NCBI GenBank assembly: GCA_964576715.1
Contig: CAZNWE010000113.1
Span: 1 to 10,566, forward strand
Source of the DNA: SLRI01 sp964576715
GTDB lineage: Bacteria; Pseudomonadota; Alphaproteobacteria; Geminicoccales; Geminicoccaceae
Direction of reading: 5' to 3'
DNA length: 10,566 nucleotides
Each line of letters starts with the position of its first letter. Positions within the stretch are counted from its first letter, which is position 1. Position numbers and translations under genes: made by a program. Positions 1 to 5,627 of the stretch are shown one piece after another. Below the pieces are notes generated by a model. It worked only from the letters and a program-made list of their open reading frames with translations, ran no database searches and was not told the origin of the DNA.

Positions 1-1
1 G

Positions 2-1576
2 GTCAGGAACACCTATATCTACCCGCCGGCCCCCTCGATGCGGATCATCGCCGACATCTTCCGCTACACCGCCGAGAAGATGCCCAAGTTCAACTCGATC
101 AGCATCTCTGGCTATCATATGCAGGAGGCGGGGGCGACCGCGGATCTCGAGCTCGCCTACACGCTGGCCGACGGCATCGAGTACATCCGCACCGGCATGG
201 CGGCCGGACTCGGTGTCGACAAGTTCGCCCCTCGGCTCAGCTTCTTCTGGGCGATCGGGATGAACTACTGGATGGAGGTGGCCAAGCTCCGGGCCGGTCG
301 CCTGCTCTGGGCGAAGCTGGTCCAAGACTTCACGCCCAAGGACAGCCGCTCGCTCTCCCTGCGCACCCATTGCCAGACCTCGGGCTGGTCGCTGACCGCG
401 CAGGACGTGATGAACAACGTCGTGCGCACCTGCATCGAGGCGATGGCGGCGACGCATGGCGGGACGCAATCCCTGCACACCAACGCCTTCGACGAGGCGC
501 TGGCCCTGCCGACCGACTTCTCGGCGCGCATCGCCAGGAACACCCAGCTCTTCATCCAGAACGAGACCGGCACCTGCCGGACGGTCGACCCCTGGGGCGG
601 CAGCTGGTTTCTCGAGCGGCTCACCTACGACCTCGCCCGCCGTGCCCATGGGCACATCACGGAGGTCGAAGAGGCCGGTGGCATGGCCAAGGCGATCGAG
701 CAGGGCATTCCCAAGCTGAGGATCGAGGAGGCAGCGGCCCGCACCCAGGCCCGGATCGACAGCGGCCGGCAGACGGTCGTGGGCGTGAACAAGTACCGGC
801 CGAGCGAGCCCGAGTTCGTCGACGTGCTCAAGGTCGACAACCGCTCGGTGCGCGCCCAGCAGCTCGAGAAGCTCGAGGCCTTGAAGGGCAATCGCGACGA
901 GCTGGCGCTCAGGCGTTCGCTCGATGCCTTGACCCGGGCGGCCGAGAGCGGCGAGGGCAATCTCCTCGGCCTTGCGGTCGAGGCGGCCAGGGCCAAGGCC
1001 ACGGTCGGCGAGATCACCCAGGCCCTGGAGAAGGTCTGGGGCCGGCACGTCGCCGAGATCCGCTCGATCACCGGCGTCTATGGCAAGGAGGTGGGGGCGA
1101 TGGGCAATGTCCCGTCATGCCGCCAGCGGGTCGAGGCCTTTGCCGAGGCGGAAGGCCGTCGGCCGCGCATCCTGATCTGCAAGATGGGCCAGGACGGCCA
1201 CGACCGGGGGCAGAAGGTGATCGCCTCGGCCTTCGCCGATCTCGGCTTCGACGTCGATATCGGCCCGCTCTTTCAGACCCCCGAGGAGGCGGCCCGCCAG
1301 GCGGTCGAGAACGACGTGCACATCGTCGGTGCCAGCTCGCTCGCCGCGGGGCACCTGACGCTGGTGCCGGAGCTCAAGGCGGCGCTCGAGGCCGAGGGCC
1401 GGGGCGACATCATGATCGTCGTCGGCGGCGTGATCCCGCCGCAGGACTACCCAGCCCTGAAGGCGGCCGGGGCCAAGGCGATCTTCCCGCCCGGCACGGT
1501 GATCGCCGATGCCGCGATCGAGCTTCTCGACCAGCTGAGCCAGGAGCTCGGCCACGCCTCGGCTGCTGCAGAATAA
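2..1576 (+). CDS. mcm: Methylmalonyl-CoA mutase, catalytic B12-binding subunit (5' end cut off)
   Basis: Adenosylcobalamin-dependent mutase that interconverts (R)-methylmalonyl-CoA and succinyl-CoA in the cytoplasm, the last step of propionyl-CoA assimilation. The frame is open from base 2 and the gene began upstream; about 205 N-terminal residues of a roughly 720-residue protein are missing. The first residues read V-R-N-T-Y-I-Y-P-P. By recalled alignment with the Propionibacterium shermanii enzyme, this Arg corresponds to substrate-binding Arg207, and the Tyr-His of SISGYHMQEAG (about 107-139) to Tyr243/His244. The Arg argues against isobutyryl-CoA mutase, where it is Gln. The C-terminal cobalamin domain is intact: D-G-H-D-R-G at 1193-1210 with the cobalt-ligand His, then S-S-L near 1334-1342 and the VVGGVIPP loop near 1420. 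An internal ATG at 38 is not the start, because homology extends upstream of it. meaB follows 20 bp downstream, which supports the assignment. Family identity is near certain. Confidence 0.97.
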   Translation, partial: VRNTYIYPPAPSMRIIADIFRYTAEKMPKFNSISISGYHMQEAGATADLELAYTLADGIEYIRTGMAAGLGVDKFAPRLSFFWAIGMNYWMEVAKLRAGRLLWAKLVQDFTPKDSRSLSLRTHCQTSGWSLTAQDVMNNVVRTCIEAMAATHGGTQSLHTNAFDEALALPTDFSARIARNTQLFIQNETGTCRTVDPWGGSWFLERLTYDLARRAHGHITEVEEAGGMAKAIEQGIPKLRIEEAAARTQARIDSGRQTVVGVNKYRPSEPEFVDVLKVDNRSVRAQQLEKLEALKGNRDELALRRSLDALTRAAESGEGNLLGLAVEAARAKATVGEITQALEKVWGRHVAEIRSITGVYGKEVGAMGNVPSCRQRVEAFAEAEGRRPRILICKMGQDGHDRGQKVIASAFADLGFDVDIGPLFQTPEEAARQAVENDVHIVGASSLAAGHLTLVPELKAALEAEGRGDIMIVVGGVIPPQDYPALKAAGAKAIFPPGTVIADAAIELLDQLSQELGHASAAAE

Positions 1577-1596
1577 CGCCGGGAAGCCAGCGAAGC

Positions 1597-2595
1597 TTGT
1601 CGGCGCTCCCACCGCTTGCGACCTTCCTCGACGGCATCCGGCGGGGTGATCGGGCGTTGCTGGCGCGCGCCATCACGCTGACCGAGAGCCGGCGGCGGGA
1701 GCACCGCGAGGCCGCCAAGGCGCTGCTCGAGGGCATCCTGCCGATGGCTGATCCGGTGCATTCTCCCGCCCGGCGGATCGGCATCACCGGCGTGCCCGGG
1801 GTGGGCAAGTCGACGCTGATCGACAGCTTCGGCAGCATGCTGACAGCGATGGGTCACAAGGTGGCGGTGCTGGCGGTCGATCCCTCCTCGTCGCGGACCG
1901 GCGGATCGATCCTCGGCGACAAGACGCGGATGGCACGGCTCGCGGTCGATGCCAAGAGCTTCATCCGCCCGTCGCCGTCGGGCGGGGTGATGGGCGGGGT
2001 CAGCCGGATGACGCGGGAGACCATGCTCCTGGTCGAGGCGGCGGGCTATGACGTGATCATCGTCGAGACGGTGGGCGTCGGGCAGTCCGAGGTCATGGTG
2101 GCCGAGATGGTCGATATCTTCCTGGTCCTGGCCCTGCCCGGCGCCGGCGACGAGCTGCAGGGAATCAAGAAGGGGATTCTCGAGCTTGCCGATCTCATCG
2201 CCGTCAACAAGGCCGACGGCGACAACCGCTTGCGGGCCGAGCAAGCCGCGATGCACTACAAGCGCGCTCTGTCGATCCTCGAGCCCGCCACGCCGAACTG
2301 GCGACCGCCGGTAATGCTGCTCAGCGCTCTGCAGGAAGAGGGCCTGGAGCAGCTCTGGCGCACGATCGAGCAGCACCGGCTGATCCTCGAGCGCGCCGGC
2401 GCACTCGTCGCCAAGCGGAGCGAGCAGCAGGTCCGCTGGCTCTGGCAGCTGCTGCAGGCCGGACTCGAGGACCGGCTGCGGCACGAACTCCGCGACCAGC
2501 TGCCCCGGCTGGAGGCGGCAGTCGGGCGGGGCGAGACGACCCCGGGCAGTGCGGCCGAGGAGCTGCTGGCGCGGCTGTTCGCGGGCAATGGCTGA
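1597..2595 (+). CDS. meaB: MeaB/ArgK-type G3E GTPase, methylmalonyl-CoA mutase chaperone
   Basis: GTPase of the MeaB (formerly ArgK) family. It gates adenosylcobalamin loading into methylmalonyl-CoA mutase and protects that enzyme from inactivation. About 332 residues, normal for the family. Visible motifs are Walker A GVPGVGKST (residues 65-73), VDPSS (94-98), the switch/Walker B segment ETVGVGQSE (157-165), LPGAGDELQGIKKG, and the guanine-specificity NKAD (204-207). The start is inferred. The frame stays open far upstream inside mcm, but homology to known MeaB begins close to a TTG at 1597, giving M-S-A-L-P-P-L-A-T-F-L-D-G-I-R-R-G-D. A GGGAAG about 10 bases upstream could serve as ribosome binding site. 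The next ATG (1744) would remove the conserved N-terminal helices. It lies 20 bp behind mcm, so the two are probably co-transcribed. Function is confident, the exact start less so. Confidence 0.95.
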   Translation: MSALPPLATFLDGIRRGDRALLARAITLTESRRREHREAAKALLEGILPMADPVHSPARRIGITGVPGVGKSTLIDSFGSMLTAMGHKVAVLAVDPSSSRTGGSILGDKTRMARLAVDAKSFIRPSPSGGVMGGVSRMTRETMLLVEAAGYDVIIVETVGVGQSEVMVAEMVDIFLVLALPGAGDELQGIKKGILELADLIAVNKADGDNRLRAEQAAMHYKRALSILEPATPNWRPPVMLLSALQEEGLEQLWRTIEQHRLILERAGALVAKRSEQQVRWLWQLLQAGLEDRLRHELRDQLPRLEAAVGRGETTPGSAAEELLARLFAGNG

Positions 2596-2604
2596 CCGCC
2601 GACC

Positions 2605-3141
2605 TCAATAGCCGATGCTGGCACCGGCGCCGATGCTGAAGCGGCTGCCGAAGAGGTTGAAGCCATAGGTGTCGGGGTAGTCGTCGGGGACGAGGCGGCC
2701 GACGAGGCGCCAGATCAGGCGCTCAGGCTCGCCATCGGGCTCGGCACCGGCCAGCGCCACGGCGCGCTCGCCATCGCAGAACGCAGCCTTGACGAAGAGC
2801 GTGCGGATGGCGGTCCGGTCCTCGCGCGGCTCGCCGCAGAGGGTCTCGTTGCCGCCGGTGAAGTCGAAGGCGAAGCGCCGCTCGGCAGCAGCCGTGGCGG
2901 TCGCGGCAAGGTCGAGGCCGCGCACCCCGCGCTCGACGGCGGCGAGGAGTGCCGGCGGCGACAAAGGCGGCTCGCCGCGCCAAGTGACGCGCACCGGGCC
3001 CGCCGCCGCGGTATCGGCGAGCAGGCGACGGGCTTCGCGGACATCCGAGCCGGGCTCGACCCGAACCTCGGGGCGAGCGGCACAAGCGCCGAGGGCGACC
3101 AGCAGCAAGAGCACCGGCAACGGCCACTGGGGAGACGGCAT
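2605..3141 (-). CDS. Predicted lipoprotein of unknown function (178 aa)
   Basis: I do not recognise the family. The N-terminus is a type II signal: a hydrophobic stretch PVLLLLVALGAC (residues 9-20) with lipobox L-G-A-C, so Cys20 should be lipidated and the protein anchored in the cell envelope. The mature part has an Ala/Arg-rich helical region (about 30-90). A conserved-looking segment follows with two more cysteines (Cys102 and Cys122), and the C-terminus alternates aromatic and small residues (NLFGSRFSIGAGASIGY), suggesting beta structure. I chose the ATG at 3141; a TTG 15 bases upstream is possible, but neither has a clear Shine-Dalgarno. The gene converges on meaB with a gap of only 9 bp and diverges from the small lipoprotein at 3367. 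GC-rich third codon positions and the signal peptide support a real gene. Confidence 0.75.
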   Translation of the reverse strand: MPSPQWPLPVLLLLVALGACAARPEVRVEPGSDVREARRLLADTAAAGPVRVTWRGEPPLSPPALLAAVERGVRGLDLAATATAAAERRFAFDFTGGNETLCGEPREDRTAIRTLFVKAAFCDGERAVALAGAEPDGEPERLIWRLVGRLVPDDYPDTYGFNLFGSRFSIGAGASIGY

Positions 3142-3260
3142 CGAGCAAACGTCCAATGAGCAAGTGCTACCGAGCGGAGACTAGCAGCCGGCTGAAGCGA
3201 GGTACGCAAAATCCGCCAGCTTCGCCGAACTTCGCGCCCAAGGCGACGCCCCGCGCACAA

Positions 3261-3315
3261 GGCTAACCCGCGATCACCGCCCGGTGCGCCGTGGCTAACA
3301 ATCGTTAACCGCCAC
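3261..3315. promoter_or_regulatory. Repeat/inverted-repeat cluster between divergent lipoprotein genes
   Basis: The 225-bp gap between the divergent genes at 3141 and 3367 contains two copies of GGCTAAC (3261-3267 and 3293-3299), 32 bp or about three helical turns apart. The second copy is part of an imperfect inverted repeat: GTGGC-TAAC (3291-3299), a 4-base spacer, then GTTA-ACC-GCCAC (3304-3315). This is 9 bp of arms with a 3-base bulge. The arrangement looks like an operator or promoter element serving one or both genes, but no regulator is identified and the assignment is inference. The rest of the gap shows nothing else I can name. Confidence 0.35.
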
Positions 3316-3366
3316 CGGCAGCGCATCGCTAGGCTCCGCCGCGAGCCATCAACAGCGGTCCTGCCG

Positions 3367-3570
3367 ATGCGTCTCATGCTCCTCCTGTCGGGCCTCGTTC
3401 TCGCTGGCTGCAGTCGCGGCCCGGAGATGGTCACCCTCTACTGCTACGAGACGCTCGCCGACAGTGCCTGCTACTTCGCGCCCGACCCGGGTCGGGAAAA
3501 CCGCCTGCTCGCCGTTGTCGACGTCAAGCTGACGCCGGAACTCGCTATTCGGCGCGGCGACCCCCGCTGA
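3367..3570 (+). CDS. Small predicted lipoprotein (67 aa) with LYCY...CY..PDPGRE motif
   Basis: A short envelope lipoprotein of unknown function. The N-terminus M-R-L-M-L-L-L-S-G-L-V-L-A-G-C is a compact type II signal with lipobox L-A-G-C, so Cys15 is the likely lipidated residue. The mature part is only about 52 residues and contains V-T-L-Y-C-Y-E-T-L-A, then A-C-Y-F-A-P-D-P-G-R-E-N-R-L. From memory, short proteins with a similar Tyr-Cys-Tyr and Pro-Asp-Pro-Gly-Arg-Glu pattern occur as hypotheticals in Rhodospirillales, but I cannot confirm a named family. A second ATG at 3376 would shorten the signal peptide too much. No strong Shine-Dalgarno precedes 3367. The gene converges with the lipoprotein at 3604. 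Confidence 0.7.
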   Translation: MRLMLLLSGLVLAGCSRGPEMVTLYCYETLADSACYFAPDPGRENRLLAVVDVKLTPELAIRRGDPR

Positions 3571-3582
3571 GCGACGCCCGGC

Positions 3583-3603
3583 CCGGCCGAAGAACGGCGC
3601 CGG
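3583..3603. terminator. Possible hairpin between convergent lipoprotein genes
   Basis: In the 33-bp gap between two convergent stop codons, CCGGCCG (3583-3589), a loop AAGAA, and CGG-CG-CCGG (3595-3603) can form a 7-bp stem with a 2-base bulge. There is no T-run, so it is a weak candidate for a shared transcription end. Confidence 0.3.
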
Positions 3604-3951
3604 TCAAGAGCGCAGCGCGTAGGAGCCGCCGCAGTTCTCGCCCACGCCGTAGTCGAGCTGGCGGCGCATCTCACGCTTGTCGGGCCGATCGGTCAGCGCG
3701 ATGACGCCCGCCGCCGGGGCGGCGATCAACACGGTGCCGACGCAGCCGACGGCCTTGAACAACGCGTAGAACGGCGTGCCGATGACGGTGAGCGCGCCGG
3801 ACCCGTCCCGCCTCGGGCGCAGCGCACCGTCCTGTCCCCATGCGGTCGTCACGCTCGGCGCCGCACCAAACGTGGACTGCCGCTCGGTCGGGGTCTGGCT
3901 GCAGGCCGTGAGCAGGCACGCGGCGAGAGCCAGGATCACGGTCGGGCGCAT
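3604..3951 (-). CDS. Predicted lipoprotein with internal hydrophobic segment (115 aa)
   Basis: Unrecognised small envelope protein. The signal MRPTVILALAACLLTAC ends in lipobox L-T-A-C (14-17), so Cys17 is the probable lipid anchor. A second hydrophobic, Gly/Ala-rich stretch (about residues 60-86, PFYALFKAVGCVGTVLIAAPAAGVIAL) could insert in or lie against a membrane. It is followed by a charged segment DRPDKREMRRQLDYG and a Gly/Cys-containing end. The start is well supported: GAAGGAAG (minus strand, 3966-3959) lies 7 bases before the ATG. The gene follows the csbD-like gene on the same strand after 130 bp, so co-transcription is possible, although a strong hairpin lies between them. Function unknown. 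Confidence 0.8.
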   Translation of the reverse strand: MRPTVILALAACLLTACSQTPTERQSTFGAAPSVTTAWGQDGALRPRRDGSGALTVIGTPFYALFKAVGCVGTVLIAAPAAGVIALTDRPDKREMRRQLDYGVGENCGGSYALRS

Positions 3952-4000
3952 CGCTGGACTTCCTTCGATTGATTGGCTGTGACACCGCGATCGTAGCGTG

Positions 4001-4014
4001 CAATGCGGTCATTG
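4001..4014. repeat. Small inverted repeat CAATG-CGGT-CATTG upstream of lipoprotein gene
   Basis: A perfect 5-bp inverted repeat with a 4-base spacer lies 50 bp before the ATG at 3951, where an operator could sit. Arms this short can arise by chance, so the call is tentative. Confidence 0.2.
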
Positions 4015-4039
4015 GCCACCGCAGCGGCAGCCTGCCGAT

Positions 4040-4077
4040 GCCGCCGGCACGGCCGAGGCCCTGGGCCGAGTGGCGGC
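4040..4077 (-). terminator. GC-rich nested hairpin just after the csbD-like gene
   Basis: Outer arms GCCGCC (4040-4045) and GGCGGC (4072-4077) enclose inner arms CGGCC (4050-4054) and GGCCG (4064-4068). On the minus strand the structure begins 4 bases past the csbD-like stop codon, the usual place for a transcription end. No U-tract follows, so it may be a factor-dependent end or an mRNA 3'-end stabiliser rather than a classical intrinsic terminator. Confidence 0.35.
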
Positions 4078-4081
4078 GCGC

Positions 4082-4285
4082 TCAGCCGCCCAACGACTTC
4101 TCCCATTCGTCGACCTGCCGCTCGGCCTCCTCGCGGACGACGCCGTAGCGCGCCTGGATTCGGCCGATCATCTCGTCACGGCTGCCGGCGGCGACCTCGA
4201 GGTCGTCATCGGTCAGCTTGCCCCATTGCTGGCGGACCTTGCCGCGGAGCTGTTGCCAGTTGCCCTTCATCCGATCCCAGTTCAT
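4082..4285 (-). CDS. CsbD-family stress-response protein (67 aa)
   Basis: A small hydrophilic CsbD-like (YjbJ-type) protein. The family is induced by general stress in many bacteria and its molecular function is unknown. The family pattern is clear: M-N-W-D-R-M-K-G-N-W-Q-Q-L-R-G-K-V at the N-terminus, W-G-K-L-T-D-D-D-L (21-29), and a charged helical C-terminus ending R-Q-V-D-E-W-E-K. Start choice: a longer frame begins at 4336, but AGGAG (4296-4292) lies 6 bases before the ATG at 4285 and homology starts there. The gene diverges from the EcfG-like sigma factor gene. Its upstream region holds a GGAAC-N17-GGTT match to EcfG-type promoters, which fits control by the neighbouring sigma factor. 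Confidence 0.93.
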   Translation of the reverse strand: MNWDRMKGNWQQLRGKVRQQWGKLTDDDLEVAAGSRDEMIGRIQARYGVVREEAERQVDEWEKSLGG

Positions 4286-4344
4286 CGACCACTCCTGTTG
4301 TCTTGCGTGACCGCACCGGCAGCCATCGGCCGGCACACCTGGTC

Positions 4345-4370
4345 AACCGCGATCGGCATCGAAAGGTTCC
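4345..4370 (-). promoter_or_regulatory. Candidate EcfG-type (general stress) promoter for the csbD-like gene
   Basis: On the minus strand GGAAC (4370-4366) is followed after 17 bases by GGTT (4348-4345), equivalently GGAAC-N19-TT. This resembles the promoter class reported for alphaproteobacterial EcfG/RpoE2/SigT sigma factors (GGAAC, spacer 16-19, GTT/TT). It would start transcription near 4338, giving a leader of about 50 bases before the ATG at 4285. I found no other match placed upstream of a gene in the window. Confidence 0.65.
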
Positions 4371-4481
4371 GCCGCTCGATCCTCAGGTGCCGCGGATTCT
4401 GCGGCATCGAGCCGCCGGTTTGCGACAGCGGCGCCGGCATGTTAGGGTCGGGGTTTTAGTTGTCGAGGAAGGGACGCCCGC

Positions 4482-5162
4482 ATGACGGAGAACTTGCGAT
4501 CAGCATTGGTCGAGATGATGCCGCAGCTACGCGCGTTCGCCCGGAGCCTGACGGGTGGCGACCGTGACTTCGCCGACGACCTCGTGCAGGACACCCTGGT
4601 CAAGGGGATGCAGGCCGAACGGCAGTTCGAGCCCGGCACCAATCTGCGGGCCTGGCTGTTCACGATACTGCGCAACACCTTCTGCAGCCAAGTCCGCCGC
4701 AAGCGGCGGCAGGTCGGCATGGCGGACGAGGACCTCGAGCAGCTGGCGACGACGGCAGCACCGCAAAACGGGCGCCTCGAGAGCATGGCGTTTCGCCGGG
4801 CCTTCAGGCAGTTGAGTTCGGCGCATCGCGAGGTCCTGGTGCTCGCGGTGCTCCAGGGTCAGCCCTACGACACCATCGCGGCGGTCTGCGGCTGCGAGGT
4901 CGGCACGGTGAAGAGTCGGGTGAATCGGGCGCGTGAACAGCTCAAGGCAACGCTGCTCGAGGGCGCGCCGACGGCGCCAGGGTTGCTCGAAGGCGCGCCG
5001 GCGGCGCGAGGCGCTGGCCGGGCGACGACACCGGACCGTCGCCGGATGCGGGCCGGGGCACGACCGGGCGGTCGACACCACCGCCGCCGACCGCCGCCGG
5101 GACGCCGGCAACCGGCCAACCGTGGCCCCGCAACCCCGAGCTGTTCGCCTGGACTCCGCTGA
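4482..5162 (+). CDS. ecfG: ECF sigma factor, EcfG (ECF15)-like, with unusual C-terminal tail
   Basis: RNA polymerase sigma factor of the extracytoplasmic-function type, most like EcfG, the general stress sigma factor of Alphaproteobacteria. Sigma region 2 spans about residues 13-77, including D-D-L-V-Q-D-T-L-V-K (32-41) and G-T-N-L-R-A-W-L-F-T-I-L-R-N-T-F (52-67). Region 4 spans about 100-158, with the helix-turn-helix YDTIAAVCGCEVGTVKSRVN (129-148). The ATG at 4482 has an excellent site, GAGGAAGGG (4465-4473), 8 bases upstream. The typical protein should end soon after residue 160. Here a 66-residue tail follows, Arg/Pro/Gly-rich and starting with a duplicated LLEGAP..-type unit; it may be a genuine extension or the product of a frameshift. 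The gene diverges from the csbD-like gene and precedes a NepR-like gene. No GGAAC-type site is visible on the plus strand upstream, so autoregulation is not evident. The class call is confident, the symbol less so. Confidence 0.88.
   Translation: MTENLRSALVEMMPQLRAFARSLTGGDRDFADDLVQDTLVKGMQAERQFEPGTNLRAWLFTILRNTFCSQVRRKRRQVGMADEDLEQLATTAAPQNGRLESMAFRRAFRQLSSAHREVLVLAVLQGQPYDTIAAVCGCEVGTVKSRVNRAREQLKATLLEGAPTAPGLLEGAPAARGAGRATTPDRRRMRAGARPGGRHHRRRPPPGRRQPANRGPATPSCSPGLR
4953..5012 (+). repeat. 30-bp tandem duplication inside the sigma factor gene
   Basis: Two adjacent 30-base units (4953-4982 and 4983-5012) match at 25 of 30 positions and are in frame. They encode LLEGAPTAPG followed by LLEGAPAARG, just after the end of sigma region 4, and form the start of the atypical tail. 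Confidence 0.8.
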
Positions 5163-5266
5163 CGGCAGCGTGGGACCGGCTGGATGGGCGGCGTGAAACA
5201 TCGTTGGCCGATGCGCACAGCTGCGGTGTTGCCGACATCGGCTTGCAGCTGTGCCGCGTGAGACGC

Positions 5267-5539
5267 ATGGGCGGCGACAAGCGCAGGGCCGCGGCGGTGA
5301 GCGGCGATCCCGGTTTCGAGGAATGGGTGGCCCGCCAGCTGCGCCGATTGCACGACGAAGTGCTCGACGAGGAGCTGCCGGCCGATCTTCTGCGGCTCAT
5401 CGATCGGCTGACGAGCGCGGCGGCGTCACCCGGCAAGCGCACCGCGACGAGCGGCGGCAAGCCGGGCGAGCGCGCCGCGAAAAGCGGCGACGGGGCGGCC
5501 AACCCGGCGCGCCGGCGCGGTCGGCGAGGGTCCGGCTGA
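5267..5539 (+). CDS. nepR: NepR-like anti-sigma factor (about 90 aa)
   Basis: Probable anti-sigma factor of the NepR type, which sequesters EcfG until phosphorylated PhyR removes it. The diagnostic stretch is residues 20-48: W-V-A-R-Q-L-R-R-L-H-D-E-V-L, then D-E-E-L-P-A-D-L-L-R-L-I-D-R-L. It follows the NepR pattern L-R-x-x-(Y/H)-D-E-V-x-x-E-x-x-P-x-x-x-x-x-L-L-x-x-L without gaps. Residues 50-90 form a Lys/Arg/Gly/Ala-rich low-complexity tail, longer than in typical NepR proteins. The start is uncertain: the ATG at 5267 gives a NepR-like basic N-terminus (M-G-G-D-K-R-R) but lacks a good ribosome site. TTG at 5204 or GTG at 5258 are alternatives, and the frame stays open back to 4937 inside the sigma gene. 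It lies 104 bp after the sigma stop codon. The usual order is nepR before ecfG, so this is reversed. Confidence 0.7.
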   Translation: MGGDKRRAAAVSGDPGFEEWVARQLRRLHDEVLDEELPADLLRLIDRLTSAAASPGKRTATSGGKPGERAAKSGDGAANPARRRGRRGSG

Positions 5540-5548
5540 CCGTCCCGA

Positions 5549-5610
5549 GCGCCGCGGCCTCGGCGCCGCTGCCGCACCCGGGCCGCCGTACCCATGCGGG
5601 CGCGGGGTAC
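5549..5610. terminator. Two small hairpins between convergent nepR-like and dctM genes
   Basis: The 88-bp gap between the two convergent genes contains GCGCCG (5549-5554)/CGGCGC (5561-5566) with a 6-base loop, and GTACCC (5588-5593)/GGGTAC (5605-5610) with an 11-base loop. Neither has a T-run. They may mark the transcription ends of both genes, but in DNA this GC-rich short stems are common. Confidence 0.3.
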
Positions 5611-5627
5611 TCGCGGTCGCCTCCCCG

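Noticed and set aside
370..1596. Upstream extension of the meaB frame through mcm
   Set aside because: Overlaps the conserved mcm coding frame and encodes Arg/Gly/Pro-rich nonsense. MeaB homology begins only near 1597.
2715..3434. 239-residue minus-strand open frame overlapping the first lipoprotein
   Set aside because: No signal or motif, Ser/Arg-rich, and it overlaps the better-supported lipoprotein frame, which has a lipobox.
4286..4336. N-terminal extension of the csbD-like frame (17 extra residues)
   Set aside because: Family homology and a strong AGGAG site both place the start at 4285. The extension would also cover the expected 5' leader.
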